Below are positions 24,863 through 33,263 of a DNA stretch of 64,000 nt, in pieces. Below the pieces are notes generated by a model. That model was given only the letters and a program-made list of their open reading frames with translations, was not told where the DNA came from and did no database searches. The DNA is from Streptomyces sp. NBC_00237 (GTDB lineage: Bacteria; Actinomycetota; Actinomycetes; Streptomycetales; Streptomycetaceae): positions 248,001-312,000 of the forward strand of contig NZ_JAPEMT010000003.1 in the NCBI RefSeq assembly GCF_026342435.1, in the 5' to 3' direction. Every line of letters begins with the position of its first letter. Positions within the stretch are counted from its first letter, which is position 1. Made by a program: the position numbers and the translations under genes.

Positions 24863-26155
24863 TCAGGCGTTCAGCAGGTCGGCGAGGGCGGCGGCCGGGT
24901 CGGTCTGCGGGGGCGCGCTCGGCCACCACTCGGTCCCCTGCTGCCGGTAGGGGTACCAGCGCCCGTCACGCCCGTACCGGAGCTGGAGGCCCCGGCCGGT
25001 GAGCGTCACGTGGTTGTCGGCCAGCTCCATCGCGGGCAGTTCGTCCTCCGCCCAGTCCGCGGCGAGCGTCGTGCGGGCTCGCGCGAGGTCCTGGTGCGGC
25101 GGGGTCCAGGACTCTTCCAGTACGTCGAGCCCGCCGCTGCCGCCCAACTGCCAGGCCCGCGCCGCCCGGTCGAGCCGCTCCGGAGCGCCGCACGCCTCAC
25201 GCAGGCGTGCCACGGCCCGCGGGTCGGGGTGCGTGGCCGCGATCCGTACCGTGTCCTGCCAGGTGTCGAGCGGCGCGGGCGGTTCGGGACGGAAACCGTG
25301 GACGTGGGCGAGGAGTTCACGGGCCCGGGCAGCGGCCCCGGCGACGAGCGGAGACAGGGGGTCCGCCCCGACGCCCGACAACGGCCCGGACCGCCGGGCG
25401 GAGGGGCCAGGAAGGGGCGGGAGCGGCGGCAGGGAGGCCGGGGCCCGGTCGTAGGCATCCTGGGCGGGAGTGCCGTCCGGGAGCGGTTCGGGTACGCCGT
25501 CCCCCTCGCCCTCCTCCTCGGCCGCGCCGGTCATCGCCTGCATCAGCACGACCGACTTCAGCTCCTCCCGTGCCTCGTGCGTGCCGCGCCCCCGGATCAG
25601 CAGCAGCAGCGACGGCTCCGCGTCCAGGAGCCAGGACACCTGGTAGCAGAGCGCGGCGGCATGAGAGCACGGGTCCTCGAACTCGTCGCAGTCGCACTCC
25701 GCTTCGAGGTCCCCGTAGCCCGGGAGGATCCGTACCCGTGCGTCCTCGGAAGCCTCCAGCAGGTCGGGCGGCAGCTCACCGGCCAGCAGCTCGTTCAGCA
25801 CGGCGGGCCGTTCGGCGGTCCGCTCCCACAGGCGCTCCCACTCGCCCTCGTCCAGTTCCGTGAAGGTCACCACGGTGTCGAAGGCCGTGTCGTCCTCGTA
25901 CGCCTGAGCGGCGATGCGGCCGGGGCTGACCGTGATGGGGCCCAGCCGTCCCGAACGGGCGTAGGCGCGGCCGGACTTCAAAGCCTCGGTACTGAGCGAG
26001 GTGTCTTCGACCGCCTCGGTCCAGGACTGGCCCCACCAGGACTGGGCCCGGGTGCGGCCGCCCCTGCGGGCGGCGAAGGCGGCGAAGCCCCGCGCCGCGG
26101 TGCCCTGTGCCGCGTGGTCGTCGGGTGCTGCGTGGTCGTCGTGTGCGTGGCTCAT
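24863..26155 (-). CDS. SWIM zinc-finger protein
   Basis: The 430-residue protein has a SWIM zinc finger with ligands in ECDCDEFEDPCSHAAALCYQ (CxCx-n-CxH, about 180-200). It starts with a His/Asp-rich segment (MSHAHDDHAAPDDHAAQ). The N-terminal block with WWGQSWTEAVED and RAYARSGRLGPITVSPG is typical of actinobacterial SWIM proteins paired with SNF2 helicases. The middle has a Pro-rich linker, and the C-terminal region includes LRYGRDGRWYPYRQQG. Its ATG overlaps the TGA of the upstream helicase gene (TGATG), so both are translated together and probably form one DNA- or nucleoprotein-handling complex. The exact role is unknown. Confidence 0.85.
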   Translation of the reverse strand: MSHAHDDHAAPDDHAAQGTAARGFAAFAARRGGRTRAQSWWGQSWTEAVEDTSLSTEALKSGRAYARSGRLGPITVSPGRIAAQAYEDDTAFDTVVTFTELDEGEWERLWERTAERPAVLNELLAGELPPDLLEASEDARVRILPGYGDLEAECDCDEFEDPCSHAAALCYQVSWLLDAEPSLLLLIRGRGTHEAREELKSVVLMQAMTGAAEEEGEGDGVPEPLPDGTPAQDAYDRAPASLPPLPPLPGPSARRSGPLSGVGADPLSPLVAGAAARARELLAHVHGFRPEPPAPLDTWQDTVRIAATHPDPRAVARLREACGAPERLDRAARAWQLGGSGGLDVLEESWTPPHQDLARARTTLAADWAEDELPAMELADNHVTLTGRGLQLRYGRDGRWYPYRQQGTEWWPSAPPQTDPAAALADLLNA

Positions 26156-29073
26156 CACAGGGTCCTCAGCTCGACCAGGTTGGCCAGTTCGTCGTTGGTC
26201 AGGTTCGACAGGGCCTGCTCGCCGCCGCCCAGGACGGCGTCCGCGAGGCCCTTCTTGGCTTCGAGCAGGGCGGCGATGCGGTCCTCGACCGTGCCCTCGG
26301 CGATCATCCGGTGGACCTGCACGGGCCGGGTCTGGCCGATGCGGTACGCGCGGTCGGTGGCCTGCGCCTCCACTGCCGGGTTCCACCAGCGGTCGTAGTG
26401 CACGACGTGGTCGGCCCGGGTCAGGTTGAGGCCGGTGCCCGCCGCCTTCAACGACAGCAGGAAGACCGGCACCTCACCGTCCTGGAAGCGCCGCACCATC
26501 TCCTCGCGGCGCGCCACCGGTGTCCCGCCGTGCAGCAGCAGTGTCGGTACGCCGCGTTCGCGCAGATGGCGTTCCAGGAGCTTCGCCATCGTGACGTACT
26601 GGGTGAAGACGAGGGCGGCGCCGTCCTCGGCGGTGATGGTGTCCAGGAGCTCGTCGAGCAGCTCCAGCTTGCCGGAGCGGCCCGCGAGCCGGTCAGGAGT
26701 CTCCTGCTTGAGGAACTGGGCCGGGTGGTTGCAGATCTGCTTGAGTCCGGTGAGGAGCTTCAGCACGAGGCCGCTGCGCGCGATGCCGTCACTGGAGCGG
26801 ATCTGCCCCATGACGTCGCGCACCTGCTTCTCGTACAGCGCCTGCTGCTCGGCGGTGAGGGCGACGGGGCGGTCCGTCTCGGTCTTGGGCGGCAGTTCGG
26901 GGGCGATGCCCGGGTCGGACTTGCGGCGGCGCAGCAGGAAGGGGCGTACCAGCTCCGCCAGACGCTGCGCGGTCGAACCGTACGCACCGCTCTCCCCGGG
27001 CGGCGGCCCGAACTCGGCCCGCTCCGCGCGCTCCGCCTCGATCGCGGCGATCCACCGGCGGCGGAAGTGCGCATGGCTTCCGAGGAGGCCCGGGGTGGTC
27101 CAGTCGAGGAGGGACCAGAGCTCGGAGAGGTTGTTCTCGACGGGGGTGCCGGACAGGGCGATCTTCGCGTCGGCGGGGATCGCGCGCAGCGCCTGCGCGG
27201 TGCCGGAGTGCGGGTTCTTGACGTGCTGGGCCTCGTCGGCGACGACCATGCCCCAGCCGTGCGTGGCGAGCAGCCCGGCGTCCAGACGCATCGTCCCGTA
27301 CGTGGTGAGGACGAATCCCGAGCCTTGGAGGGTGCGGCCCGGGCCGTGGTAGCGGTGCACGGGGGTGCCCGGGGCGAAGCGGTTGATCTCGCGCTGCCAG
27401 TTGCCGAGGAGGGAGGCGGGGCAGACCACCAGGGTGGGGCCGCTGCTGTCCGGGTGCTCCTGGCGCAGCAGGTGCAGGGCGATCAGCTGGACCGTCTTGC
27501 CGAGGCCCATGTCGTCGGCGAGACAGCCGCCGAGGCCGAGCGAGGTCATGCGGTCCAGCCAGCGCAGCCCGCGCAACTGGTAGTCGCGCAGGGTGGCGTT
27601 CAGCGCGGCGGGCGGGCGGAGGGGTTCGGTGCCGCCGTCGGGGTCGGCGAGGCGCAGCCGCAACGCGTCCAGCCACGGGCTCGGCGCGACCTTCACCTGC
27701 GTGCCCGCGATGTCGGTGTACCCGGTGAGGGCGACGCTGAGCGCCTCGATGGCGGTGAGCGGCTTGAGGTCGCGGTCACGGGCCTTGCGCGCGGTGTCGG
27801 CGTCGACGAGCACCCAGCGCCCGCGCAACCGGGCCAGGGGGTGAGGGGCGGAGGCGACGGCGGCGGTCTCCTCCTCGGTGAGCGGTTCGCCGTCGAGGGA
27901 CAGGGCCCAGCGCAGGTCGACCGTGCCGTCACCGCCACCGCCACCGCCGAGGAAGGACCGCAGATCCGACGGAGGGGTACGCTCCGCGCCGACGACCGCC
28001 CGTACGGACAAGGAACGGGACGCGTCCTCGGGCCACTGGACCTCGACCCCGTGCGTACGCAGCCGCGAAGCGGCGTCGCCCAGCAGATCCTGGAGCTCGC
28101 GGCCGGTGAGAGCGAGCGCGGAGGGCACCGGCAGCAGCCGCGCCAGCGGGGGCCACACTTCGGCCGCCCGGCGCACGGCGAGGACGGTGTCGGCCTGGGC
28201 GCGCGGCCCGAACCCGGCGGCGTCGGCCCCGGCGAAGAGTTCGGCGGCGTCGGCGGAGAGGGTCGGGTCGGCGAGGCTGGACAGGTGGGGGACGAGGAGC
28301 AGCGCGGGTTCGCCCCCGTCCTGCGCGGGCACGGGCGCGTTCCCGTCCCGCACCTGCGCGACGTCCACGCGCAGCGCCATCCGTAGCCCGGAATCGAGAC
28401 CGGCCGACAACTCCCTCGCCCAGTCCCGCAATTGCGGTACGTGCTGCGGCTCGACGGCGGCGAAGGCCGCGCGGCCGGTGGCCGTCGCCGCCGAGGGAGT
28501 GCGCGGCAGCGTGTCCGCGACCGCCGCGAGGAAGTCCCGTACGAGATCGGCCGTGTCCGGCAGCAGCAGTGGTCCGCCCTGCGGAACCGGAACCGGCAGG
28601 GCACGCGCCTCGGCGGGCATGGCGGCGGCCAGCGCCCGCACCTGCCGTACGTCGTCCAGGTCCAGCGGCCCGGCCCGCCAGGCGTCGTAACCGCCGTCGG
28701 ACACGCCGGGCAGCAGCCGCTCCCGGGCGACGAGTTGCAGCGCGAGAGCGGTGGCCGCCCCCCAGAACGCGGCCGAGGGACGCACCGCACGGCCCGCCGT
28801 CTCCTCGTCGTAGCGCCGACGGGCCGTGGTGAGGGCGGGCAGCGCCTCGTCGACGGTCAGCCACACCACGGGGAACTTCCGTACGGCCACCGATGCCCCG
28901 TCGGGTACGGCGAAAGCCGCCTCGCCGTGCTCGCCGAAGGGCAGTTCGGGCAGTTCTCCGGCGCCTTCGGGGCACCAGAACGCCAGCCGCCCGGTCCGCG
29001 CCGGATCGCCCGGCTCGAAGACCACCGCGCACTGCGTCAGCAGGCCCGCCTGCTCACGCGTCATTCCCACCAT
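26155..29073 (-). CDS. SNF2-family DEAD/DEAH ATPase (HepA/RapA-like helicase)
   Basis: The 972-residue Swi2/Snf2 translocase has an N-terminal half (1-480) with accessory domains that I cannot assign, and a C-terminal ATPase. Motif I is CLADDMGLGKTVQLIALHL, motif II is VVADEAQHVKNP (DEAQ box) and motif III is LSGTPVENNLSELWSLLDW. In the second RecA domain, VFTQYVTMAKLLERHL, GGTPVARREEMVRRFQ, LKAAGTGLNLTRADHVVHYD and TDRAYRIGQTRPVQVHR hold motifs IV to VI. ATG 29073 is used; ATG 29064 is also possible. It is co-transcribed with the overlapping SWIM gene. It probably remodels protein-DNA or RNA polymerase complexes. Confidence 0.92.
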   Translation of the reverse strand: MVGMTREQAGLLTQCAVVFEPGDPARTGRLAFWCPEGAGELPELPFGEHGEAAFAVPDGASVAVRKFPVVWLTVDEALPALTTARRRYDEETAGRAVRPSAAFWGAATALALQLVARERLLPGVSDGGYDAWRAGPLDLDDVRQVRALAAAMPAEARALPVPVPQGGPLLLPDTADLVRDFLAAVADTLPRTPSAATATGRAAFAAVEPQHVPQLRDWARELSAGLDSGLRMALRVDVAQVRDGNAPVPAQDGGEPALLLVPHLSSLADPTLSADAAELFAGADAAGFGPRAQADTVLAVRRAAEVWPPLARLLPVPSALALTGRELQDLLGDAASRLRTHGVEVQWPEDASRSLSVRAVVGAERTPPSDLRSFLGGGGGGDGTVDLRWALSLDGEPLTEEETAAVASAPHPLARLRGRWVLVDADTARKARDRDLKPLTAIEALSVALTGYTDIAGTQVKVAPSPWLDALRLRLADPDGGTEPLRPPAALNATLRDYQLRGLRWLDRMTSLGLGGCLADDMGLGKTVQLIALHLLRQEHPDSSGPTLVVCPASLLGNWQREINRFAPGTPVHRYHGPGRTLQGSGFVLTTYGTMRLDAGLLATHGWGMVVADEAQHVKNPHSGTAQALRAIPADAKIALSGTPVENNLSELWSLLDWTTPGLLGSHAHFRRRWIAAIEAERAERAEFGPPPGESGAYGSTAQRLAELVRPFLLRRRKSDPGIAPELPPKTETDRPVALTAEQQALYEKQVRDVMGQIRSSDGIARSGLVLKLLTGLKQICNHPAQFLKQETPDRLAGRSGKLELLDELLDTITAEDGAALVFTQYVTMAKLLERHLRERGVPTLLLHGGTPVARREEMVRRFQDGEVPVFLLSLKAAGTGLNLTRADHVVHYDRWWNPAVEAQATDRAYRIGQTRPVQVHRMIAEGTVEDRIAALLEAKKGLADAVLGGGEQALSNLTNDELANLVELRTL

Positions 29074-29377
29074 CCGAGTTTGCCCCCTTGCATCGTCCTG
29101 CCCGACTCGCCCACGGGCCCGTCACCGTTCACGGCGGACGCCGTGTGCGTCCGGTGCGTAGCGGTACCACACGGGAGACGCGTGCCGCGAGGTGAGGGTT
29201 GTGCGGGCGGGGCGGAGAAGTGCCGAGACGCCGAGACACGGAGAAGGCAATCCGTAGTGCTCTCCGTGGCCACCACGGAGGTGCCCGGCGGCGGTACGAG
29301 GGAGGCTGTGACCACAGCGAGGAGCCCGGCACCACCGCCGGGACCGCACCCCGCAACTCACCTCCACGGGAGTCACC
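29074..29377. other. Intergenic region between divergent helicase and DUF1801 genes
   Basis: No gene is supported in these 304 bases. They hold the two divergent promoters. A run of gccgagacgccgagacacgg is a small direct repeat. No strong palindrome was noticed. Confidence 0.45.
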
Positions 29378-29848
29378 ATGACCAAGTCTGCCCAGCGCCC
29401 CGCCACCGCCGCCAAGTCCTTCGACGGGTTCAGCGAGGAGGAGCGCGCCGCGATGAAGGACCACGCCCGTGAGCTGAAGGCGGAGTCGCGCCGCCTCTCG
29501 CGGGCGGACAAGGAAGCGGCGGCGGAGCAGGACGTCGTCGCGAAGATCGCCGAACTGGCCGGCACCGACCGGGTCCTGGCCGAAGCCTTCCACCAGCTGC
29601 TCAAGAAGGTCGCTCCGGACCTGACCTCCAAGCTCTGGTACGGGATGCCCGCCTACTGCAAGGACGGCAAGATGGTGTGCTTCTTCCAGAGCGCGGCGAA
29701 GTTCAAGTCCCGCTACGCGACGATCGGCTTCAGCGACCAGGCCCGGCTGGACGAGGACACCCTGTGGCCCACCACGTACGCCGTGACGGAGATGAACGCC
29801 GCCACCGAGGCCCGCATCACCGAACTGGTCGTGCGCGCGCTGAGCTGA
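29378..29848 (+). CDS. DUF1801 family protein (YdhG-like)
   Basis: The 156-residue protein has a charged coiled-coil-like N-terminal half (EEERAAMKDHARELKAESRR, KEAAAEQDVVAKIAEL). The DUF1801 core follows: LTSKLWYGMPAYCKDGKMVC, FFQSAAKFKSRYATIGF and LWPTTYAVTEMNAATEARI. DUF1801 proteins resemble frataxin-like iron chaperones in fold, but the function is unproven. The N-terminal extension is longer than in minimal members. The last codons and the stop lie at the start of a 15-bp tandem repeat. Confidence 0.82.
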   Translation: MTKSAQRPATAAKSFDGFSEEERAAMKDHARELKAESRRLSRADKEAAAEQDVVAKIAELAGTDRVLAEAFHQLLKKVAPDLTSKLWYGMPAYCKDGKMVCFFQSAAKFKSRYATIGFSDQARLDEDTLWPTTYAVTEMNAATEARITELVVRALS

Positions 29849-29884
29849 AAGAGACTGACCTGAAGCAGGCTGAGCTGAAGGAGC
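29840..29884. repeat. Three 15-bp tandem repeats at a convergent junction
   Basis: Units are at 29840-29854, 29855-29869 and 29870-29884 and are of the form ctgagctgaaagaga / ctgacctgaagcagg. The DUF1801 stop TGA (29846-29848) is in the first unit. The array ends 9 bp before the stop of the convergent MFS gene. Confidence 0.85.
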
Positions 29885-29893
29885 ACGTCGCCG

Positions 29894-31363
29894 TCAACGG
29901 CTGATCGTTGACGCCTCGTTCGAGGTGGTGAGCGCACCTGGATCGGTGGAACGCCGCGGCGTCGCGGAGCCTTCCCCTGGCCGGGACCTCACCAGCCACA
30001 GGCCGGTGAACACGGCGGTGGCCACGGTGACCGCGCCAGCGGCGAGGAAGGCGCTGTTGAGGCCGGTCTCGAAGGAGGCACCGTCGGATTGCCGGGTGCG
30101 GACGACGGCGCCGAGCACCGCCACGCCGAGCACCGCGCCGATCTGCCGGGTGGTGCTGCTGATGCCTGACGCGAGGCCGCCTTCCTGCGGGTCGACTGCC
30201 TGGATGGCGGCCCCCGTCAGGGGAGACATGGTCAGGGCGAAGCCGATGCCGACGACCCCCAGCCGCCACCACACGTTCCCGTAACCGGTGTCGGCGTGCA
30301 CCGTACCGAGCGCCAGCAGTCCCAGTCCGGCCAGGGCCAGGCCCGTGGTCACCACGACGCGGAAGCCGTACCGGGCGGCGAGCCGGCCCGCGTACGGGCT
30401 GACGATCACCATGGCGACGGACACCGGCAGGGTCTGCAGGCCCGCGCGCAGGACCGAGCTGCCCTGGACGTACACGAAGAACTGGGAGAAGAAGAACGAC
30501 GAACCCATGAGTGCGAACCCCACCACGACCATGGCGGTGTTGGACACGGTGAACAGGCGCTGCCGGAACAGCCGCAGCGGCAGCATCGGAGCGCGGCGAC
30601 GCGCTTCGACGGCGACGAAGGCGGCGAGGAGGATCACCGAGGCGGTGAAACTGCCCAGGATCACCGGTGACGTCCAGCCTCGGGCGCCTCCCTCGATCAG
30701 CCCGAAGGTCAGCGTCCCCACCCCCAGAACGGACAGCACCGTCCCCGGGACGTCGATCGCGGGGGCGCTCGGATTGCGGGACTCTTCGAGGCCGCGCAGA
30801 CCGACCAGCAGCAGGAACCCGCCGATGGGCAGGTTGACCAGGAAGATGGCGGGCCAGCCGAAGGCTTCGGTCAGCACGCCACCGGCCACGGGGCCCGCTG
30901 CCAGACCGATTCCGCTGAATCCGGCCCACAGTCCGATCGCCTTGACGCGCTCTCGCGGCTCGGGATGGGCGGCGACGAGCAGAGCGAGCGAGGCGGGGCT
31001 CAGCGCCGCGGCCCCGATGCCCTGGAGCACCCGCCCGGCGGCCAGCCAGCCGACCGAGGGTGCGAGGCTGCACAGCACCGACGCGACGGTGAACACCGCG
31101 ACGCCGGTCAGGTACACCCGCTTGCGGCCGAACCGGTCGGCGAAGACACCGCCGGACAGCAGCAGCATGGCGACCAGCAGGACGTACGCGTCGACGATCC
31201 ATTGCAGACCGGTCAGTTGCGTGTGCAGCCGGTGCTGCATGTCGGGCAACGCCGCTCCGACGATCGTGTTGTCGAGCAGGACCATGAACTGGCCCAGGCA
31301 GGTCACCGCGAGCAGCACGGCCCGGTTCGGTGGACTGCCTACGGCCGCGGGCGATGCCGCCAT
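29894..31363 (-). CDS. MFS drug transporter, DHA2 (14-helix) type
   Basis: The 489-residue proton antiporter has motif C-like and motif A features: LGQFMVLLDNTIVGAALPDM in helix 1, SGGVFADRFGRKRVYLTGVA (motif A) and GPVAGGVLTEAFGWPAIFLV (motif C, as in DHA2 exporters). About 14 hydrophobic segments can be counted. ATG 31363 has GAGGGAGAGGG upstream. It is divergent from a TetR regulator with two dyad operators between them, the usual arrangement for a drug- or metabolite-inducible efflux pump. Confidence 0.9.
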   Translation of the reverse strand: MAASPAAVGSPPNRAVLLAVTCLGQFMVLLDNTIVGAALPDMQHRLHTQLTGLQWIVDAYVLLVAMLLLSGGVFADRFGRKRVYLTGVAVFTVASVLCSLAPSVGWLAAGRVLQGIGAAALSPASLALLVAAHPEPRERVKAIGLWAGFSGIGLAAGPVAGGVLTEAFGWPAIFLVNLPIGGFLLLVGLRGLEESRNPSAPAIDVPGTVLSVLGVGTLTFGLIEGGARGWTSPVILGSFTASVILLAAFVAVEARRRAPMLPLRLFRQRLFTVSNTAMVVVGFALMGSSFFFSQFFVYVQGSSVLRAGLQTLPVSVAMVIVSPYAGRLAARYGFRVVVTTGLALAGLGLLALGTVHADTGYGNVWWRLGVVGIGFALTMSPLTGAAIQAVDPQEGGLASGISSTTRQIGAVLGVAVLGAVVRTRQSDGASFETGLNSAFLAAGAVTVATAVFTGLWLVRSRPGEGSATPRRSTDPGALTTSNEASTISR

Positions 31364-31427
31364 GGGGATCCCTCTCCCTCGTTGGTCGCGCCTCTCCACG
31401 GCCGACGTCGTCAGCCACCGGGCACGC

Positions 31428-31450
31428 TAAAGCAGTCAGCGACTGCGTTA
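31428..31450. promoter_or_regulatory. TetR operator 1 of the MFS/TetR intergenic region
   Basis: The imperfect palindrome has arms TAA-N-GCAGTC and GACTGC-N-TTA around a 3-nt centre. It lies 65 bp from the MFS start. The gctgactgc half-site is shared with the second operator at 31476-31500. Confidence 0.7.
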
Positions 31451-31475
31451 GGGGACTGTAGGGAGGGTCGCCTCG

Positions 31476-31500
31476 TAAACGCAAGTGCTGACTGCGTTAA
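31476..31500. promoter_or_regulatory. TetR operator 2 of the MFS/TetR intergenic region
   Basis: The palindrome has outer arms aacgca and tgcgtt and carries the gctgactgcgtta half-site found in operator 1. It ends 9 bp before the tetR start, overlapping its ribosome binding region or promoter, which fits autorepression. Confidence 0.7.
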
Positions 31501-31509
31501 GGTGGGGGA

Positions 31510-32073
31510 ATGAGTGAGCGACAGCCGTCCCGGCGGCCCGGCGGGCGCAGCGCCCGCGTCGGCGCGGAGGTGCACCGGGCCGTCACCGACCTGATCAACG
31601 AGCGCGGCTACGGCAACTTCACCGTCGGCGAGGTCGCAGCCCGCGCGGGCGTGGCCGACAGCAGCATCTACCGTCGGTGGGGCGGCCTGGAAACCCTGCT
31701 CACCGACGTGGCGCTCACCCGCCTCAACGCCCGGTCGCCGATGCCCGACACCGGGAGCCTGGCCGGGGACCTGCGCCTCTACGCGGCCAACGTGGCCCGT
31801 GAGATCACCGGACCCGACGGGCTGTTGCTGGTGCGCCTGGCCGTCGCCCTGTCGAGCAACGGTCAGCAGGGCCTCCAGGCGCGAGACGACCTGCGCGACG
31901 AACGGACCCGGCAACTCCAGTCCATGCTCGACCGCTCCCGCGAACGCGGCGAACCCGCACCAGACGCGTTGGGCGTGCTGGACCACGTCCTGGCCCCGAT
32001 GTACATCCGCGTCCTGTTCGGCATGGAGCTCACCCCGGACTACGTCGACGGGCTGGTCGACCGCATGCTGTGA
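31510..32073 (+). CDS. TetR/AcrR family repressor of the MFS gene
   Basis: The 187-residue regulator has the N-terminal TetR HTH, INERGYGNFTVGEVAARAGV followed by ADSSIYRRWGGLETLLTDVA. The C-terminal ligand-binding domain has TetR_C family features (LVRLAVALSSNGQQGLQ, RVLFGMELTPDYVDGLVD). ATG 31510 follows GGTGGGGG. It is divergent from the MFS pump with two matching dyads between them, so it most likely represses both genes and is released by the transported compound. Confidence 0.9.
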   Translation: MSERQPSRRPGGRSARVGAEVHRAVTDLINERGYGNFTVGEVAARAGVADSSIYRRWGGLETLLTDVALTRLNARSPMPDTGSLAGDLRLYAANVAREITGPDGLLLVRLAVALSSNGQQGLQARDDLRDERTRQLQSMLDRSRERGEPAPDALGVLDHVLAPMYIRVLFGMELTPDYVDGLVDRML

Positions 32074-32097
32074 CCTCGCACCGGCCCTGGAGCGCCT

Positions 32098-32178
32098 GAC
32101 CGGCCGCGCCCGCCCGCAGGAGCAGACCGGCCGCGCGCGCCTACGGGCGCACGCCGGCCGCGCCCGCCCGCAGGCTCA
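32098..32178. repeat. Three 27-bp tandem repeats at a convergent junction
   Basis: Units are at 32098-32124, 32125-32151 and 32152-32178, each containing ccggccgcgc. The array lies between the tetR stop and the kinase/phosphatase stop. Confidence 0.85.
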
Positions 32179-32195
32179 CGCCGAACCCGCCCCGG

Positions 32196-33260
32196 TCAGA
32201 ACTTGCCGTAGTTCACCTGCCAGGTGGGCAGTCCCATCCGGCGCCACAGCTCCACCACCCGGTCCCGGTCGTCCAGCGACACCCGTACCGCGAACCGCTC
32301 GCGCACGTGCGCGTCGAAGAGCTCGGCCTTGACGACGTCGTCCCGCCGCTGGTCCTTGGCGGCGCGCATCCACAGCTCGTCGTACGGTACGTCGTTGCGC
32401 TTCAGCCACTCCTCTGTCTGCTCCCGGAACTCCTCGCTCCGGCCCGACAGCAGGATGAGCGCGTCGCCGTGCGTCTGGCGGAACGCGAGCAGCGCGTCCC
32501 GCACGGACGGGTTCAGCACGTCGAGCCCGCAGCGCGTGAAGTCGTACGGGCCCCGGTCGCCGGTCAGCGCGAGCGTGCCGTCGATGTCGCACATCACGGC
32601 GGAGGGCAGGGCCGGGTCCGGGACGTAGGGGGCCACCTCCACCTGGTCGTTGAACCAGTCGGCGGTGAGCCGCCAGCCGCCCTTGGTGGCCTTGAGGTGC
32701 TTGTCGGCGAGGATGCGGATGACGTCTTCGCCGACCGGGTTCGCGCGGGCGGCGTCCCGTCGTACGCACTCCTCCACCTGTACGTCGGTGAAGTCGTGCA
32801 CCACGAAGGTGGCGTGGCCCGCCACCGCCGCCTTCAGCCGCTTCGGGATGTGCGGGGTGAGGTGCGTGTTGTCCACGACCACGTCGAAACCGGCGTCGAC
32901 GGCCGCGCGGACCGCCTCGTCCTGGACGGCGAGCACGGTCTGCTCACGGGCCCAGGAGCGCGCCCGGCCCTCGGGCGACGCGTCGCGGTTGCGGTCGCCC
33001 GCGCGGGTGGCGGGGAGGTCGAGCATGGCGCGCAGGTCGTCCAGGTTGACCCGGCGCAGTCCGCCGTCGGACGCGGCCTGGAGGGCGCGGGCGGCGGTGG
33101 TCTTGCCGGACGCCGGGAGACCGGTCATCACGTGCACGACGGGCAGCGGGGCTGCGGGCGCGTCGGACACAGCCGCGTCGGGCACAGGAGCGTCGGGCAC
33201 AGGAGTGTCGGACACGGCCGCGTCGGGAGCGGCTGTCACGGGCTCAGTTGCTTCGGGCAT
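32196..33260 (-). CDS. T4-like polynucleotide 5'-kinase/3'-phosphatase (RNA end-healing)
   Basis: The 354-residue protein has the domain order of phage T4 Pnkp. After an Ala/Pro/Asp-rich head of about 40 residues (VSDTPVPDAPVPDAAVSDAP), the kinase domain has the P-loop HVMTGLPASGKTTAARAL (Lys53) and FDVVVDNTHLTPHIPKRLKA. The C-terminal phosphatase of the HAD superfamily starts with VMCDIDGTLALTGDRG (Asp225, Asp227) and continues with ILLSGRSEEFREQTEEWL. It should phosphorylate 5'-OH ends and remove 3' or 2',3'-cyclic phosphates. It starts 3 bp after the stop of an RNA ligase gene, so the pair forms a heal-and-seal RNA repair operon. Confidence 0.88.
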   Translation of the reverse strand: MPEATEPVTAAPDAAVSDTPVPDAPVPDAAVSDAPAAPLPVVHVMTGLPASGKTTAARALQAASDGGLRRVNLDDLRAMLDLPATRAGDRNRDASPEGRARSWAREQTVLAVQDEAVRAAVDAGFDVVVDNTHLTPHIPKRLKAAVAGHATFVVHDFTDVQVEECVRRDAARANPVGEDVIRILADKHLKATKGGWRLTADWFNDQVEVAPYVPDPALPSAVMCDIDGTLALTGDRGPYDFTRCGLDVLNPSVRDALLAFRQTHGDALILLSGRSEEFREQTEEWLKRNDVPYDELWMRAAKDQRRDDVVKAELFDAHVRERFAVRVSLDDRDRVVELWRRMGLPTWQVNYGKF

Positions 33261-33263
33261 GGT

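Noticed and set aside
24042..24929. Extension of the penicillin-binding protein upstream to a 957-residue protein
   Set aside because: The extra region is antisense-frame noise over the histidine phosphatase. ATG 24041 has a ribosome site and the family start.
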